A DNA stretch of 64,000 nt from Paenibacillus roseus (GTDB lineage Bacteria > Bacillota > Bacilli > Paenibacillales > Paenibacillaceae), in contig NZ_JAELUP010000037.1 of NCBI RefSeq assembly GCF_016424485.1, positions 1 through 64,000 of the forward strand, in the 5' to 3' direction. The notes under the pieces were generated by a model. That model made no database searches, had not been told where the DNA came from, and saw only the letters and a list, made by a program, of their open reading frames with translations. Position numbers and translations under genes: made by a program. Within the stretch, counting starts at the first letter, position 1, and every line of letters starts with the position of its first letter. This document shows, piece by piece, positions 52,020-61,074 of this stretch.

Positions 52020-53033
52020 TCACTCTTTATCAGATTGCTCCGAATTCGGAAGAGGCAACTGATTCTGCGCAAGAGAATCGTCCTTCCAGCTTTTAATCCA
52101 TTGTTTGGCTTGCTTTACATCTTGATCATTCAAAAAATAGTACCATGGTCCGCCATCAACCAAGCGGCGCCCTTCACCATTGAGTGTGTAACTGTAAACA
52201 TCATGCTTGCCCAGCATCGATTTGCCTAATCCGATTATTTGCTCCGGCTTCAAGTCCGTGGTGAAGTTATCCCCCATGATGGCAAATAACCCCGGAAGCT
52301 TCGACCACTGGGATACATGCGTGGCTTCGTTCATCAAAGTTGTAATAAAGATCTGGTGGCGCCCGGCACGGCTGCTATCCCCTCCCGCATCCTCACGGTA
52401 ACGGACATAATTCAACGTATCCGTTCCATTGTAACGCTCCTGCCCTCCCTTTATCGTAAATTTCTCATGGTCATAGCCTTTGTTGACAATGTCCTTGTCG
52501 ATCGGAAGCGTAATGCCGCCAAGCGCATCGATGGCTTCACGGAAACCTTGGAAATTAATCGCAGCATAATGGTCAATTTTTGTGTCCAGCAATTCCTCGA
52601 CAGTCTTGACTGCCAGATTGGCCTGGCCGAACGCATAGGCATGTGTAATTTTATCCTTGGACTTGCGGCCTGGAATGTCCACATAAGCATCACGGGGTAT
52701 GGACAAAAGGAGCAGTGCGCCATCCTTTGGCCGTACCACCGACACAATCATCGTATCCGAACGCCCTCGCTCCTTATCACGCTGGTCAACGCCAAGAAGG
52801 AGCATAGTCATCGGTTTTTGGAGCACTTCATCCAATTTTTTCTCGGGTTTATTCTGATTCAGCCGTTGCAACGGCTGATAACTTTTCACCAGTTGGTTTT
52901 CCACATGATTCGACAGAAAATGGTCAAAACCCCACAAAGCCAATGCAGTTCGGTTAAAATAGCCCACACATCCGAGCAATACAATAGCAACAATAAGAAC
53001 CGGCAGCCATACTTTTTTATTGAATCGACGCAT
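52020..53033 (-). CDS. LytR-CpsA-Psr (LCP) family wall-polymer transferase
   Basis: 337 residues. N-terminal helix (VWLPVLIVAIVLLGCVGYFN) and an extracellular LCP domain: MLLLGVDQRDKERGRSDTMI, LLLLSIPRDAYVDIPG (catalytic-site arginine), KITHAYAFGQANLAVKTVEE, DHYAAINFQGFREAIDALGG, TDTLNYVRYREDAGGDSSRA. LCP enzymes attach teichoic acids or other polymers to peptidoglycan. Stands alone between its own terminator and the rpsR gene. Confidence 0.92.
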   Translation of the reverse strand: MRRFNKKVWLPVLIVAIVLLGCVGYFNRTALALWGFDHFLSNHVENQLVKSYQPLQRLNQNKPEKKLDEVLQKPMTMLLLGVDQRDKERGRSDTMIVSVVRPKDGALLLLSIPRDAYVDIPGRKSKDKITHAYAFGQANLAVKTVEELLDTKIDHYAAINFQGFREAIDALGGITLPIDKDIVNKGYDHEKFTIKGGQERYNGTDTLNYVRYREDAGGDSSRAGRHQIFITTLMNEATHVSQWSKLPGLFAIMGDNFTTDLKPEQIIGLGKSMLGKHDVYSYTLNGEGRRLVDGGPWYYFLNDQDVKQAKQWIKSWKDDSLAQNQLPLPNSEQSDKE

Positions 53034-53352
53034 GACGCATTTCTCCTAAATCTAATTTGTAGTTCTCATCCAGTTGACGATCTACTCTTGCAGAAGGTTA
53101 CAACAATCGTGACGCTAAATTATTCCTTACCCTTTTTCTATAAAAGTTGAGCGAATGAAAGTCAGGCAAGGCCTTGGTAAGGGGACTACCCGATTTCGTT
53201 TCTTTCGTTCAACTTCTATAAAAAACCACGGTTTTACTATGTGTAACAGGGAGTTATTTTATGTGCATTTGGAGGTTTGGGGCAAGCGTAACCGGCTTTA
53301 TCGTTCCTTGACGGGCAAAACTTCGTTTCGCGGAGAAATAGAGGCCATTTGT

Positions 53353-53388
53353 AAAAAAGAAAGGCTGCTCGCCAATGGCGAAGCAACC
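53353..53388 (-). terminator. Terminator of the rpsF-ssb-rpsR operon
   Basis: GGTTGCTTCGCC-ATT-GGCGAGCAGCC on the minus strand with few mismatches, then TTTCTTTTTT, about 20 bases after the rpsR stop. Confidence 0.88.
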
Positions 53389-53405
53389 CTTCAATCCTGT
53401 TCGAA

Positions 53406-53687
53406 CTATTCCGTTGTGTATGGCAGCAACGCCACTTGACGTGAACGTTTGATCGCAACAGTCAGCAGGCGCTGGTATTTAGCGCTTGTGCCTGTTACAC
53501 GACGCGGCAAAATTTTGCCGCGCTCGCTGATAAACTTACGGAGCAAGTCGATGTCTTTATAGTCAATGTTAGTAATTTTATTTACGGTAAAGAAACATAC
53601 TTTACGACGTTTGTTACGTCCGCCTTTACGGCCGCCGAATTTGCGTTCTGGACGCTCATCGCCGCCTTCTCTTTGCTTAAAGCTCAT
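53406..53687 (-). CDS. rpsR: 30S ribosomal protein S18
   Basis: 93 residues. Basic N-terminal tail ([20 protein letters not shown]) then the S18 core [40 protein letters not shown] and [12 protein letters not shown]. It dimerises with S6, whose gene starts the operon. Follows ssb after 19 bases. Confidence 0.96.
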   Translation of the reverse strand: MSFKQREGGDERPERKFGGRKGGRNKRRKVCFFTVNKITNIDYKDIDLLRKFISERGKILPRRVTGTSAKYQRLLTVAIKRSRQVALLPYTTE

Positions 53688-53706
53688 TCGTCATTCATCC
53701 TTTCAT

Positions 53707-54237
53707 CTAAAATGGCAAATCATCTTCTGAGATATCGATCGGGCGACCGTCATCCGAGAACGGATCATTGTTGTTGTTATTCCGTGAAGGAGCATTCCCC
53801 GAACGGCTTGAGCCATAGGAAGAGCTGCTTCCGCCTTGCTGATTACCACCATAGTTGCCGCCGCCATACGAGCCGCCTCCACCGCCGCCGGACTCCTCGC
53901 GGGGCCCATTGTCGCGGTTGCCGGACTCCAGAAAGCGAACATTGTCTGCGATGACTTCCGTCACATAGACACGCTTGCCTTCGTTGTTGTCATAGCTGCG
54001 GACCTGTATACGTCCTTCAACTGCAGTCAGACGGCCTTTGCGAAGATAATTCGCACAGGTCTCAGCCAGCTGCCGCCAGGTCACAACCGGGATAAAATCA
54101 GCTTCACGCTCGCCTTGATTGGACGAAAACGGCCGATCTACAGCCAGGGTAAATTGCGTTACCGCTACGCCGGATGGTGTATAACGCATCTCGGGGTCTC
54201 TTGTAAGCCTGCCGATCAGAATAACACGGTTCAACAT
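53707..54237 (-). CDS. ssb: Single-stranded DNA-binding protein
   Basis: 176 residues. OB fold residues 1-105 ([74 protein letters not shown]), a Gly/Ser/Asn-rich linker ([14 protein letters not shown]) and the conserved acidic tip DISEDDLPF used to dock replication and repair proteins. Sits between rpsF and rpsR as in other Firmicutes. Confidence 0.97.
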   Translation of the reverse strand: MLNRVILIGRLTRDPEMRYTPSGVAVTQFTLAVDRPFSSNQGEREADFIPVVTWRQLAETCANYLRKGRLTAVEGRIQVRSYDNNEGKRVYVTEVIADNVRFLESGNRDNGPREESGGGGGGSYGGGNYGGNQQGGSSSSYGSSRSGNAPSRNNNNNDPFSDDGRPIDISEDDLPF

Positions 54238-54279
54238 TGGTTATCGCCTCCAATCGAAAAAAACATCCGCGCATGTGTA

Positions 54280-54564
54280 TTAAGCTACATCTCTGACGAT
54301 CAAATAACGGATGATTTCATCCGTAATCTTCATGACACGGTCAAGTTCAGCAACAACTTCAGATGTTGCATTGAAATGAACCAGGACGTAAATCCCGTCA
54401 CGAATTTTGTTGATCTCATACGCAAGACGGCGTTTTCCCATCAGATCGGATTTTGTAACCTCTCCGCCATTATTGATGATGCCTTCGAATTTCTCGACGA
54501 TAGCTTGTACAGTTTCCTGCTCAGCTTCCGGACGAATGATGTACATCACTTCATATTTGCGCAT
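54280..54564 (-). CDS. rpsF: 30S ribosomal protein S6
   Basis: 94 residues beginning MRKYEVMYIIRPEAEQETVQ, with VVTK-type strand GGEVTKSDLMGKRRLAYEIN and YVLVHFNATSEVVAELDRVM. First gene of the operon; AGGAGGTG is an almost ideal SD. The ~75-base leader between the promoter at 54645 and the start has G/C-rich hairpins and may carry the S6:S18 autoregulatory structure, which I could not confirm. Confidence 0.96.
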   Translation of the reverse strand: MRKYEVMYIIRPEAEQETVQAIVEKFEGIINNGGEVTKSDLMGKRRLAYEINKIRDGIYVLVHFNATSEVVAELDRVMKITDEIIRYLIVRDVA

Positions 54565-54644
54565 ATTGTTTCACCTCCTCTTGGACTAGCGGCCCTCACC
54601 AAAAAACTCGAGAGCAAGGAGCGAGCAGACTCGCATTCCATAAT

Positions 54645-54673
54645 ACTATACCAAATCAGATTTATCATGGCAA
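54645..54673 (-). promoter_or_regulatory. Promoter of rpsF-ssb-rpsR
   Basis: Minus strand TTGCCA (54668-54673), exactly 17 bases, TATAGT (54645-54650). Both boxes match consensus at five of six positions. The start of transcription would be about 70-75 bases before rpsF. Confidence 0.75.
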
Positions 54674-54712
54674 GTCACTATCAAAAATTAATGCGTAGAC
54701 AAACTGGAAGCC

Positions 54713-56506
54713 TCAACTCCGGCGAAGCTCGGCCCAGCAGAACTGAATCACAAGATAGATCAATAGCACAGCCTGCGTCAGCGTCGTCTCCCATGTCGGA
54801 TAAATGCCTGCCCACTCCACCATCAGCAGCTTGTCGGACGGATGAGCAGAAATATAGCCTGCCACCTGCAAAGAATGGAGACTTTCCCCGGCAAACCGGA
54901 ATACCAAATAATTCATCAGCACAACAGCAGCTAGAAAGAATGGCCGGAGCGGCAGTCTGACGCTGAAGCGTATAATAAGGAAACCTGCAACTGCCAGTAT
55001 AGCAAAAGCAATCAAAATACCTAGCAACAGCTCCGACATAGGGATTGAGGCCGCCATGCCGACATAGATGACAACAGTCTCGGCTCCTTCCCGCAGTACC
55101 GCAAGTCCGGAGAGGATAAATAACGACCACAGGCTGCCTTTCGCCAAAGCCCCGCCTGCCTGACGGTTCATATAAGCATTCCATGTGCGCGCATTGGATT
55201 TGCCGTGCAGCCATATACCGACCGCGAGCATGAAGACTGCTGCCATCAAGCCCGTGAGCCCTTCTACAAGCTCTCTGCTCGTTCCCGCAATAGCTTGTGA
55301 GATATAATAGGTAAGGACAACCGCCATCAGACCGCTCAGTAACAACCCCGTGCCCACCCCCGACCAGACCCATTTGCGTTTGTCAGCATGGCCTGTACGA
55401 TTCAGGAAGGCAAGCAGCGCCGTAAGCACCAAGAGGGCTTCCATCCCTTCACGGAGCAAAATAATGACAGCATCCCACATCGAAAAGATTTCCGTTTCTT
55501 TATAAGGCTCCAACTCCGAATGAAGATCGCCTACCCCTTTGGACGCTTTCTCAAAGTCAGGCGGCTGTGATACCAGAAACCCCGACAGCTCAATCATTTT
55601 ATTTTCCACACGCTGATAGGCGGACTTGGAGCGCGTGGATACTTGTGTCTCGATACTTGGCCATAGCAAGATGAATTGCTGAACCTTGTCATAGGCCGCC
55701 GCCGCATTCAAGGCCGAGATTTGTGTCTGCGCTTCCTCCAACAACAAGAGCATTTCTGCAACGGTTATATGCCTGTCGGCTTCGGTTGCCTCATCGGCTT
55801 TGTTCAGCTTGCCGCTGCTATAATCCTCTACGAGCTGAATGATTACGTTGAGCTCCTGCTCTGCCTGTTCAATTCGCGGCGGCTCGGCTTGCAGCGCAAT
55901 ACGCGTCAGACTCATCGCTGTCTCCAGTTTGCCGTATACGGTTCTGTTGTCTTGACGAATCGCCTTCTCCAGACGCGGCCAGGCAGCAATTACTTGACGG
56001 AAGGATTTTTGTGCGGCTTCCAGACTTCCATCTTGCAGCTTGGCAAGACTTTGTTTGAACAGCGGCAGCAGCTTGGCTCCCTGTTCCTTTCCATCAGGCT
56101 GCTCAGTTTTCCCGGCAGCGGCGGATACATATTGATCTGTCAGCTTCGTCAGCGCCGACAGCGCCTCATAAGCCTCATCCGGCTGCTGCCCCGCCTTCTC
56201 AATCGCTTCATGGGCGGTCTTGAGCGCATCGGTGATACTGCGGGTAAGATCCGTCTGCTCCGGCTGGAGCTTCCCCCATAGCTCGGAGAATCGCTCCAGT
56301 TCCGCTTTGACGTCTGTCCAATTGTGCTTGCCCGCATCCACCAGTGCGCCACCGGCAATTGTAAGCAATGAAGCCGCTAAATCCTTTTGCTCGGAAGCTA
56401 TTGCTGACCGTGCCCATGGGAGTGCGCCCAGGAGCAGCATTATAAGCAAAATAGCGCCGATTCGCCGGACCGAATCGGCACGATAAAAATTAGAAAAGCG
56501 TTTCAC
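54713..56506 (-). CDS. efeU: FTR1/EfeU-type iron permease with an N-terminal extracellular helical domain
   Basis: 597 residues from GTG 56504-56506, chosen for the GAGGGG site upstream; it overlaps the end of efeB by 17 bases. Signal-like helix (IGAILLIMLLLGALPWARSA), a ~320-residue helical exported domain, then seven membrane helices with both FTR1 iron-binding motifs REGME (ILLREGMEALLVLTALLAFL) and REGAE (VLREGAETVVIYVGMA). It imports iron across the membrane with EfeO and EfeB. The N-terminal domain, longer than in E. coli EfeU, is usual in Bacillales FTR1 proteins. Last gene of the operon. Confidence 0.93.
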   Translation of the reverse strand: MKRFSNFYRADSVRRIGAILLIMLLLGALPWARSAIASEQKDLAASLLTIAGGALVDAGKHNWTDVKAELERFSELWGKLQPEQTDLTRSITDALKTAHEAIEKAGQQPDEAYEALSALTKLTDQYVSAAAGKTEQPDGKEQGAKLLPLFKQSLAKLQDGSLEAAQKSFRQVIAAWPRLEKAIRQDNRTVYGKLETAMSLTRIALQAEPPRIEQAEQELNVIIQLVEDYSSGKLNKADEATEADRHITVAEMLLLLEEAQTQISALNAAAAYDKVQQFILLWPSIETQVSTRSKSAYQRVENKMIELSGFLVSQPPDFEKASKGVGDLHSELEPYKETEIFSMWDAVIILLREGMEALLVLTALLAFLNRTGHADKRKWVWSGVGTGLLLSGLMAVVLTYYISQAIAGTSRELVEGLTGLMAAVFMLAVGIWLHGKSNARTWNAYMNRQAGGALAKGSLWSLFILSGLAVLREGAETVVIYVGMAASIPMSELLLGILIAFAILAVAGFLIIRFSVRLPLRPFFLAAVVLMNYLVFRFAGESLHSLQVAGYISAHPSDKLLMVEWAGIYPTWETTLTQAVLLIYLVIQFCWAELRRS

Positions 56507-57782
56507 CGATATAGCCCCCCTCACGTACGCCAGGGAAGCAAGCAAAGACCGCACTTCCAACATGTACAATATATTCATTTAGTTTATCGCTTTGGGAGAG
56601 ACGCTGCTGCATCGGTATAAATTGCTTCGCAATACTGCGTTGATAGCTGACAAAGAACAAGCCGCTATCCATTTGACCGGTTCTGCGATCAATACCGCTG
56701 GAGTAGGAATAGGATCGACGCAAAATTTGAACGCTTCCGTCGCCATGAGCCAATCTAACATGAGAATTCACCGGAATAACCGGTTCGCCGTCTTCCCTTA
56801 CCCGATCGAGGCCGAGCGGATCGAACTCCTTGCTCGCACCTAACGGAGCACCGCTGCTGCGGTATCTGCCAAAGGTAGCCTCCTGCTCGCTCAGTTGTGT
56901 GCGGTCCCATACCTCAAGCCGCATTCGGATTCTCCTTGTAACCATGTAGCTGCCATTCTCCATCCAGGCAGGCCCTTCAATCTGCTGTACCCACACGGTC
57001 TTCGCCATTGCCTTCTTATCGGTGACATCCGGATTCCCGGTACCGTCCTTGAAGCCCAGCAAATTACGGGGAGTTTGAGCGGTAGGATCAGCCCCCGCTG
57101 TGCGCTGGAAGCCTTCCTGCGTCCATATCAGCACGGCTATTCCCCGGGCAATACGCGCCAGATTGCGAATGGCATGGAAGGCAACTTGCATATCATTTGC
57201 GCACACTTGAATTCCAATATCTCCTCCGCACCAGTCTTCAGACAGTTGATCCCCGTTAAAAGCCGGAAGGTCCCTAAGCTCCGCTGGACGCTTCCCGGAC
57301 AGACCAAACCGGTCGTCAAAGAAGGATGGGCCCACACCAAAGGTAATTGTTACCTTTGAAGGGGACAATCCCTCTGCTTCTCCTGTATCTGATGGAGGCG
57401 AGTTATGCTGCTCATTCCATTCACCGATCATGCGCCCTTGCGTCATCTCCGCCGCTGCTGCCGTCCATTTCTGAAACAACGCCCTCACATCCGCCAGCTT
57501 CTTTGACCGGATTGCGAAGGCGGCGAAGCATAGAAAGTCTTGCGGAGGGGTAATAATTCCTGATTGCTGCAAGCCATAAAATGGTACCTGATCGCCTGTA
57601 TTCCTAGCAGGAGATGAATTTGCATTGAGGCTCCTGCCCGCTTGCAGAAACCCTCCCATCCCGCCTGCCCCGAGCATCAAGCCAAGTCCTCCAACACCCG
57701 CCATACGCAGCAGATCGCGTCTGCTTACGGGCTTACGGAGTACGCTGTCCTGGTCATTGCCGGATTCCTGATTGTGTGTCAT
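56490..57782 (-). CDS. efeB: EfeB, Tat-exported Dyp-type haem peroxidase
   Basis: 430 residues. Tat signal SRRDLLRMAGVGGLGLMLGA (residues ~20-40). Dyp-type features: distal GXXDG motif in LLGFKDGTGNPDV, VTRRIRMRLEVWDRTQLSEQ, RSSGAPLGASKEFDPLGLDR, the proximal histidine region VIPVNSHVRLAHGD, and RRSYSYSSGI. It oxidises ferrous iron (or strips iron from haem, debated) for the EfeU permease. Starts 28 bases after efeO. Confidence 0.95.
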   Translation of the reverse strand: MTHNQESGNDQDSVLRKPVSRRDLLRMAGVGGLGLMLGAGGMGGFLQAGRSLNANSSPARNTGDQVPFYGLQQSGIITPPQDFLCFAAFAIRSKKLADVRALFQKWTAAAAEMTQGRMIGEWNEQHNSPPSDTGEAEGLSPSKVTITFGVGPSFFDDRFGLSGKRPAELRDLPAFNGDQLSEDWCGGDIGIQVCANDMQVAFHAIRNLARIARGIAVLIWTQEGFQRTAGADPTAQTPRNLLGFKDGTGNPDVTDKKAMAKTVWVQQIEGPAWMENGSYMVTRRIRMRLEVWDRTQLSEQEATFGRYRSSGAPLGASKEFDPLGLDRVREDGEPVIPVNSHVRLAHGDGSVQILRRSYSYSSGIDRRTGQMDSGLFFVSYQRSIAKQFIPMQQRLSQSDKLNEYIVHVGSAVFACFPGVREGGYIGETLF

Positions 57783-57810
57783 GTGATTGTCCCTCTCCCC
57801 GACCCGCTAA

Positions 57811-58692
57811 TTATACGCCAAGCACCGCGCCCATTCTGGACAGCGGCTCAGCCAGAGCATCAAGCGCTTGGCTGAGTTTGCGGGTATCTTCCCCTTTTAA
57901 ATCATCGTATGAGACATACCCTTCCCCGCTTTTATGGGATGCCAAAGCTTCATTGATTTCCTTGAACCGCTGTTCGATCTCACCGGTCAATTCAGCATCT
58001 TGATCTTTTAGCTTTGATTTAAGCAACTCATAAATCTTCTCCGCTCCTTCTACGTTCGCCACAAAGTCATACAAATCCGTGCGAGAATAGCGCTCTTCCT
58101 CTCCTGTTACCTTCGTAGCCGACACTTCATTCAGCAGCTCCACCGCGCCAGTTGCAAGCATGGATACTTCAATATCAACCGTCTCGACCTTGGCTCTCAG
58201 AAGCTTCACATCTTCGAGCAAGCGGTCAGCCGTTTCCTCCATACCTTCAGTAGAGCCTTGCTCCCAAAGAGCTTTCTCCAGCTTGTGATAACCGCGCCAT
58301 TCAGCAGCTTCCACATCATTTTCCCTGGCATCAATATTCGGATCAAAATCACCTAACGCCTCGGCAATCGGTTCAATACGCTCATAATGCATTCTGGCCG
58401 GAGCATATATTGCTTTGGCCTTGTCAATCTCGCCTGCTTTGATTGCCTGGACAAAGGCTTCCGTTTCCGTCACAAAGAGATCGCATTCTGCAATCACATA
58501 TTTGCGGTATTCATCAATGATAGCCTTGTAATCATCCGCTGTTTCATTATTAATCTGAACAGCATTGGCGTTCGTTGCTGCCTGAGCAGGCTTGTTATCT
58601 TTCTTCGTATCCCCTGCACTTCCGCAGCCCGAAGCCAGCAGAGATATTGCAAGTACAGCGGCACTTGTTGTTGCCATGAAACGCGCCTTCAT
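57811..58692 (-). CDS. efeO: EfeO/EfeM iron-uptake lipoprotein (M75-like)
   Basis: 293 residues. Lipoprotein signal with LLASGC (Cys23), then the EfeM helical bundle: IDEYRKYVIAECDLFVTETE, AKAIYAPARMHYERIEPIAE with the metal-binding HxxE, ENDVEAAEWRGYHKLEKALW, ARTDLYDFVANV-like YSRTDLYDFVANVEGAEKIY. It lacks the cupredoxin domain of Gram-negative EfeO, which is normal in Bacillus and Paenibacillus. First gene of the efeOBU operon; SD GGGGAG before ATG 58690-58692; Fur-controlled promoter upstream. Confidence 0.94.
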   Translation of the reverse strand: MKARFMATTSAAVLAISLLASGCGSAGDTKKDNKPAQAATNANAVQINNETADDYKAIIDEYRKYVIAECDLFVTETEAFVQAIKAGEIDKAKAIYAPARMHYERIEPIAEALGDFDPNIDARENDVEAAEWRGYHKLEKALWEQGSTEGMEETADRLLEDVKLLRAKVETVDIEVSMLATGAVELLNEVSATKVTGEEERYSRTDLYDFVANVEGAEKIYELLKSKLKDQDAELTGEIEQRFKEINEALASHKSGEGYVSYDDLKGEDTRKLSQALDALAEPLSRMGAVLGV

Positions 58693-58764
58693 TTATGTGT
58701 TCTCCCCTCATGTTTATCTAACCCCGACAATGAATGGTTCCGGGAATAGATTTTTTACGCCTTT

Positions 58765-58822
58765 GATATCGATAATCAGTTTCATTTAAGGTAATCATAA
58801 TTTCTTAGTCGGGCAGTGTCAA
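58765..58822 (-). promoter_or_regulatory. efeO promoter with Fur box
   Basis: Minus strand TTGACA (58817-58822), exactly 17 bases, TATGAT (58794-58799). Just downstream, plus-strand GATATCGATAATCAGTTTC (58765-58783) matches the 19-bp Fur consensus GATAATGATAATCATTATC at 15 positions. Fur bound there would cover the transcription start, so the operon should be iron-repressed. Confidence 0.85.
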
Positions 58823-58869
58823 TACGATTTTTCTTGGAATTGGGAATCGTTTCCTATTATAAAATTGCG

Positions 58870-58971
58870 GGTAAAGGACATCCTATTGTGGACGGTGAAA
58901 AGAGAGGTGTGGTTCCGTTGAACCAGTTGGAGCAACAACCGCAAGGTGGTATCGTTTCACTTAGCTTTTAG
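58870..58971 (+). pseudogene. Possible HicA toxin remnant
   Basis: 34 codons reading GKGHPIVDGEKRGVVPLNQL and ending at a stop, without a start. The GH...P-V-VP-N spacing is like the G-S/D-H ... V-VP-H core of HicA mRNA interferases, and it lies just before a HicB-like gene in the usual hicA-hicB order. The likeness is short and could be chance. Confidence 0.25.
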
Positions 58972-59103
58972 AAGCGGAGGGTTGTGCCAAAGACAATATG
59001 TCTGCAACACATACCATCGTATAAAACGATGGACCAAGGTTTCTCAAATTAACGAGTGTAATGCTTTACCCGATCCAGATCAATCACCGTCAACGAGCCA
59101 GTA

Positions 59104-59517
59104 TTGCCGCGAGGCAATGCTGGCTTGCCCTTTTTATGGTCACATCGTCATGTTTCTATTTTTGATCTGCCTGGCGCGTATACGTGTGCAGGCGCGGCTG
59201 ATGAGCTAGACGAAGTTTACCATATGGCGAAAGATTGTTTGGCACTGCACCTCTACGGAATGGAACAGGACGGCGATGAAATTCCATCCCCATCCCGGCC
59301 AAGTGATATTGCGGTGGCACCGAGACAGTCTGTTGCACTTATCGAGGTGTGGATGCCTCCGTATAGAGATCTGATTTCTGAAAAAGCCGTTAAGAAGACA
59401 TTGACGATACCAAAATGGCTCGATGAGCTTGCGGTAGAGAATAACGTAAATTTCTCCCGAGTATTACAAGACGGGCTAAAAAGACATCTTGGTTTAACGG
59501 ATAAAAGGACGCGCTAA
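59104..59517 (+). CDS. HicB-family antitoxin-like protein, N-terminus damaged
   Basis: 137 codons from TTG 59104, no SD. FDLPGAYTCAGAADELDEVY, HMAKDCLALHLYGMEQDGDE and IPSPSRPSDI follow the HicB fold (F-DLPG---G-T-EEA---A-DALALHL-GLEEDGE-IP-PS), and the C-terminal ~50 residues (KAVKKTLTIPKWLDELAVEN, NVNFSRVLQDGLKRHLGL) form the usual ribbon-helix-helix/HTH DNA-binding end. The expected first strands (YPA-F---GGY-V-F) are not readable in this frame but partly in another (ACPFYGH), so a frameshift near 59,150 is likely. Probably an orphan or decayed antitoxin. Confidence 0.6.
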   Translation: MPRGNAGLPFLWSHRHVSIFDLPGAYTCAGAADELDEVYHMAKDCLALHLYGMEQDGDEIPSPSRPSDIAVAPRQSVALIEVWMPPYRDLISEKAVKKTLTIPKWLDELAVENNVNFSRVLQDGLKRHLGLTDKRTR

Positions 59518-59533
59518 TGTAGGCGTCCTTTTG
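59504..59533 (+). terminator. Terminator of the hicB-like gene
   Basis: AAAGGACGC (59504-59512) and GCGTCCTTT (59523-59531) form a perfect 9-bp stem with a TTTTG tail, overlapping the stop codon. Confidence 0.8.
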
Positions 59534-59773
59534 TCATCTTATGTTTAATGAGTTATCGGGCAACGTTGCGTGGAGTGAGTGACTTGAAGTTCTCGTTTCT
59601 TCGGTCTTGTTTGCTTGTCCATAAAAAAAGAAAACCTCCTACGTATATTAAACGTAAGAGATTAACGAATTGGTTAGGCCCATTGCAATCAGCTAGTATA
59701 GATCGACTATGTACACGCTATGTTCATCGTTTACACAAACGCCTCAATACCACTGTTACAGGCGATTAAAAGG

Positions 59774-59864
59774 TGGCGGAAAGAGTGGGATTCGAACCCA
59801 CGCACGCCGTGAGACGCCTAACTGATTTCGAGTCAGCCCCCTTGGACCACTTGGGTACCTTTCC
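59774..59864 (-). tRNA. tRNA-Ser (anticodon CGA)
   Basis: 91 bases on the minus strand. Acceptor GGAAAGG pairs with TCTTTCC, discriminator G, encoded CCA. Anticodon stem GCTGA/TCAGT holds the loop CTCGAAA, anticodon CGA (reads UCG). A long variable arm (GGCGTCTCACGGCGTGC) marks a class II serine tRNA; T-loop GGTTCGAATCC. It is located between hicB debris and DUF951. Confidence 0.95.
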
Positions 59865-59956
59865 GCATTAGATAACAACAAGATAGATTGTATCACAGCC
59901 TGTACGAGAAATGCAAGATGCTTTTAGCAAAAATTTGGTTGTTAAAAGCGCTTCGC

Positions 59957-60184
59957 TTAGGTAAGCTCGCTGCCGCCTCCAGCTTCATTCTCCTCCTTGC
60001 TGCGGAGCACTTTTTTCATATTTTTCTCGAACTTAAGCCGGGGAATCAGGACACTGTGCTTGCAGCCCACACATTTGATGCGAATATCCATCCCCATCCG
60101 AATAATTTCCATTTCATTCGTTCCACAGGGATGCGGCTTTTTCATCTGCACGACATCTCCGAGCTGGAATTGTTTACGTTCCAT
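59957..60184 (-). CDS. DUF951 protein (YyzM-like)
   Basis: 75 residues. FQLGDVVQMKKPHPCGTNEM, then EIIRMGMDIRIKCVGCKHSV and LIPRLKFEKNMKKVL: the DUF951 pattern with cysteines in PHPCG and KCVGCKH, suggesting metal or nucleic-acid binding. Usually adjoins the MscS-type gene and ychF in Bacillales. The start overlaps the MscS gene by 11 bases. Function unknown. Confidence 0.9.
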   Translation of the reverse strand: MERKQFQLGDVVQMKKPHPCGTNEMEIIRMGMDIRIKCVGCKHSVLIPRLKFEKNMKKVLRSKEENEAGGGSELT

Positions 60185-61049
60185 TGGACGCTCTCCCCTC
60201 CTTATTTTGCTGATAAGTAATCATTCTTGGGTAGGCCATTTCAATTTGGTTTGCATCCAGTGCTTTCTTAATTTCCCTGTTCAGCACACGGGAGACTGCA
60301 ACCTGAGTCGTTGGCCGGCATTCCGCAACAATCCGCAGGGATGCTTCTGTCGCTGTAAGTGTTTGAATGCCAAGCACCTCTGGAGCCTTAATTAGATTCG
60401 GGTCATCAATTCGCGCCAAAATCCCGTTGATAGCCGATACGGTGCGGTCGATATTTTCTTCAAAAGCAATCGATACATCCAGTACAGCCAATGAATTATT
60501 AATGGAGAAATTCGTAACCTCATTAATCATGCCATTTGGAATAATATGAACTTCCCCTGTCCAGTTCTGAATGCGCGTAGAGCGCAGTCCGATCAATTCC
60601 ACTGTGCCTTTGAAATTTCCCGTCTGAATGATATCTCCTACCGCAAATTGATCCTCCACTACGATAAAGAAACCTGAAATGACATCCTTAACAAGGCTTT
60701 GAGCGCCAAAGCCGATTGCCAGTCCGATTACTCCAGCACCCGCAAGCAGTGGTCCAAGATTAATATTAAACTCGGACAAAATCAGCAGCACACTCACAAA
60801 GTGAATCGCATAGGCTACCACATTTTTGAGTAGCTTGCCAATCGTACGAATTCGCCTGACCTGTTGACCAAGCCTTTCCGGCTCCCGATTAAATACAACA
60901 TGGTCGATCGTTTTATTGACAATTATAATCGAGACTCTGCCCAATACAAGAATCAAGATAATTCTAAAGGCAGACCACCCTATAGTTTGCCACAGCTTTT
61001 CATTGCTCAATTCAGTTATAATTGACTGATAAAGCGATTGAAGCCCCAT
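60174..61049 (-). CDS. Small-conductance mechanosensitive channel, MscS family
   Basis: 291 residues. Helices at about 22-42, 72-92 and the pore helix GVIGLAIGFGAQSLVKDVIS, followed by the beta domain FFIVVEDQFAVGDIIQTGNF, KGTVELIGLRSTRIQNWTGE and HIIPNGMINEVTNFS. It gates solute release on osmotic downshock. Overlaps DUF951 and lies 25 bases after the DUF3343 gene, so all three are likely co-transcribed. Confidence 0.93.
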   Translation of the reverse strand: MGLQSLYQSIITELSNEKLWQTIGWSAFRIILILVLGRVSIIIVNKTIDHVVFNREPERLGQQVRRIRTIGKLLKNVVAYAIHFVSVLLILSEFNINLGPLLAGAGVIGLAIGFGAQSLVKDVISGFFIVVEDQFAVGDIIQTGNFKGTVELIGLRSTRIQNWTGEVHIIPNGMINEVTNFSINNSLAVLDVSIAFEENIDRTVSAINGILARIDDPNLIKAPEVLGIQTLTATEASLRIVAECRPTTQVAVSRVLNREIKKALDANQIEMAYPRMITYQQNKEGRASNGT

Positions 61050-61074
61050 CTTCTTCGTTCCTTTCTTTCACCTG

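Noticed and set aside
59548..59769. 73-codon frame before the tRNA gene
   Set aside because: No SD and no family likeness; basic, low-information sequence in an intergenic gap.
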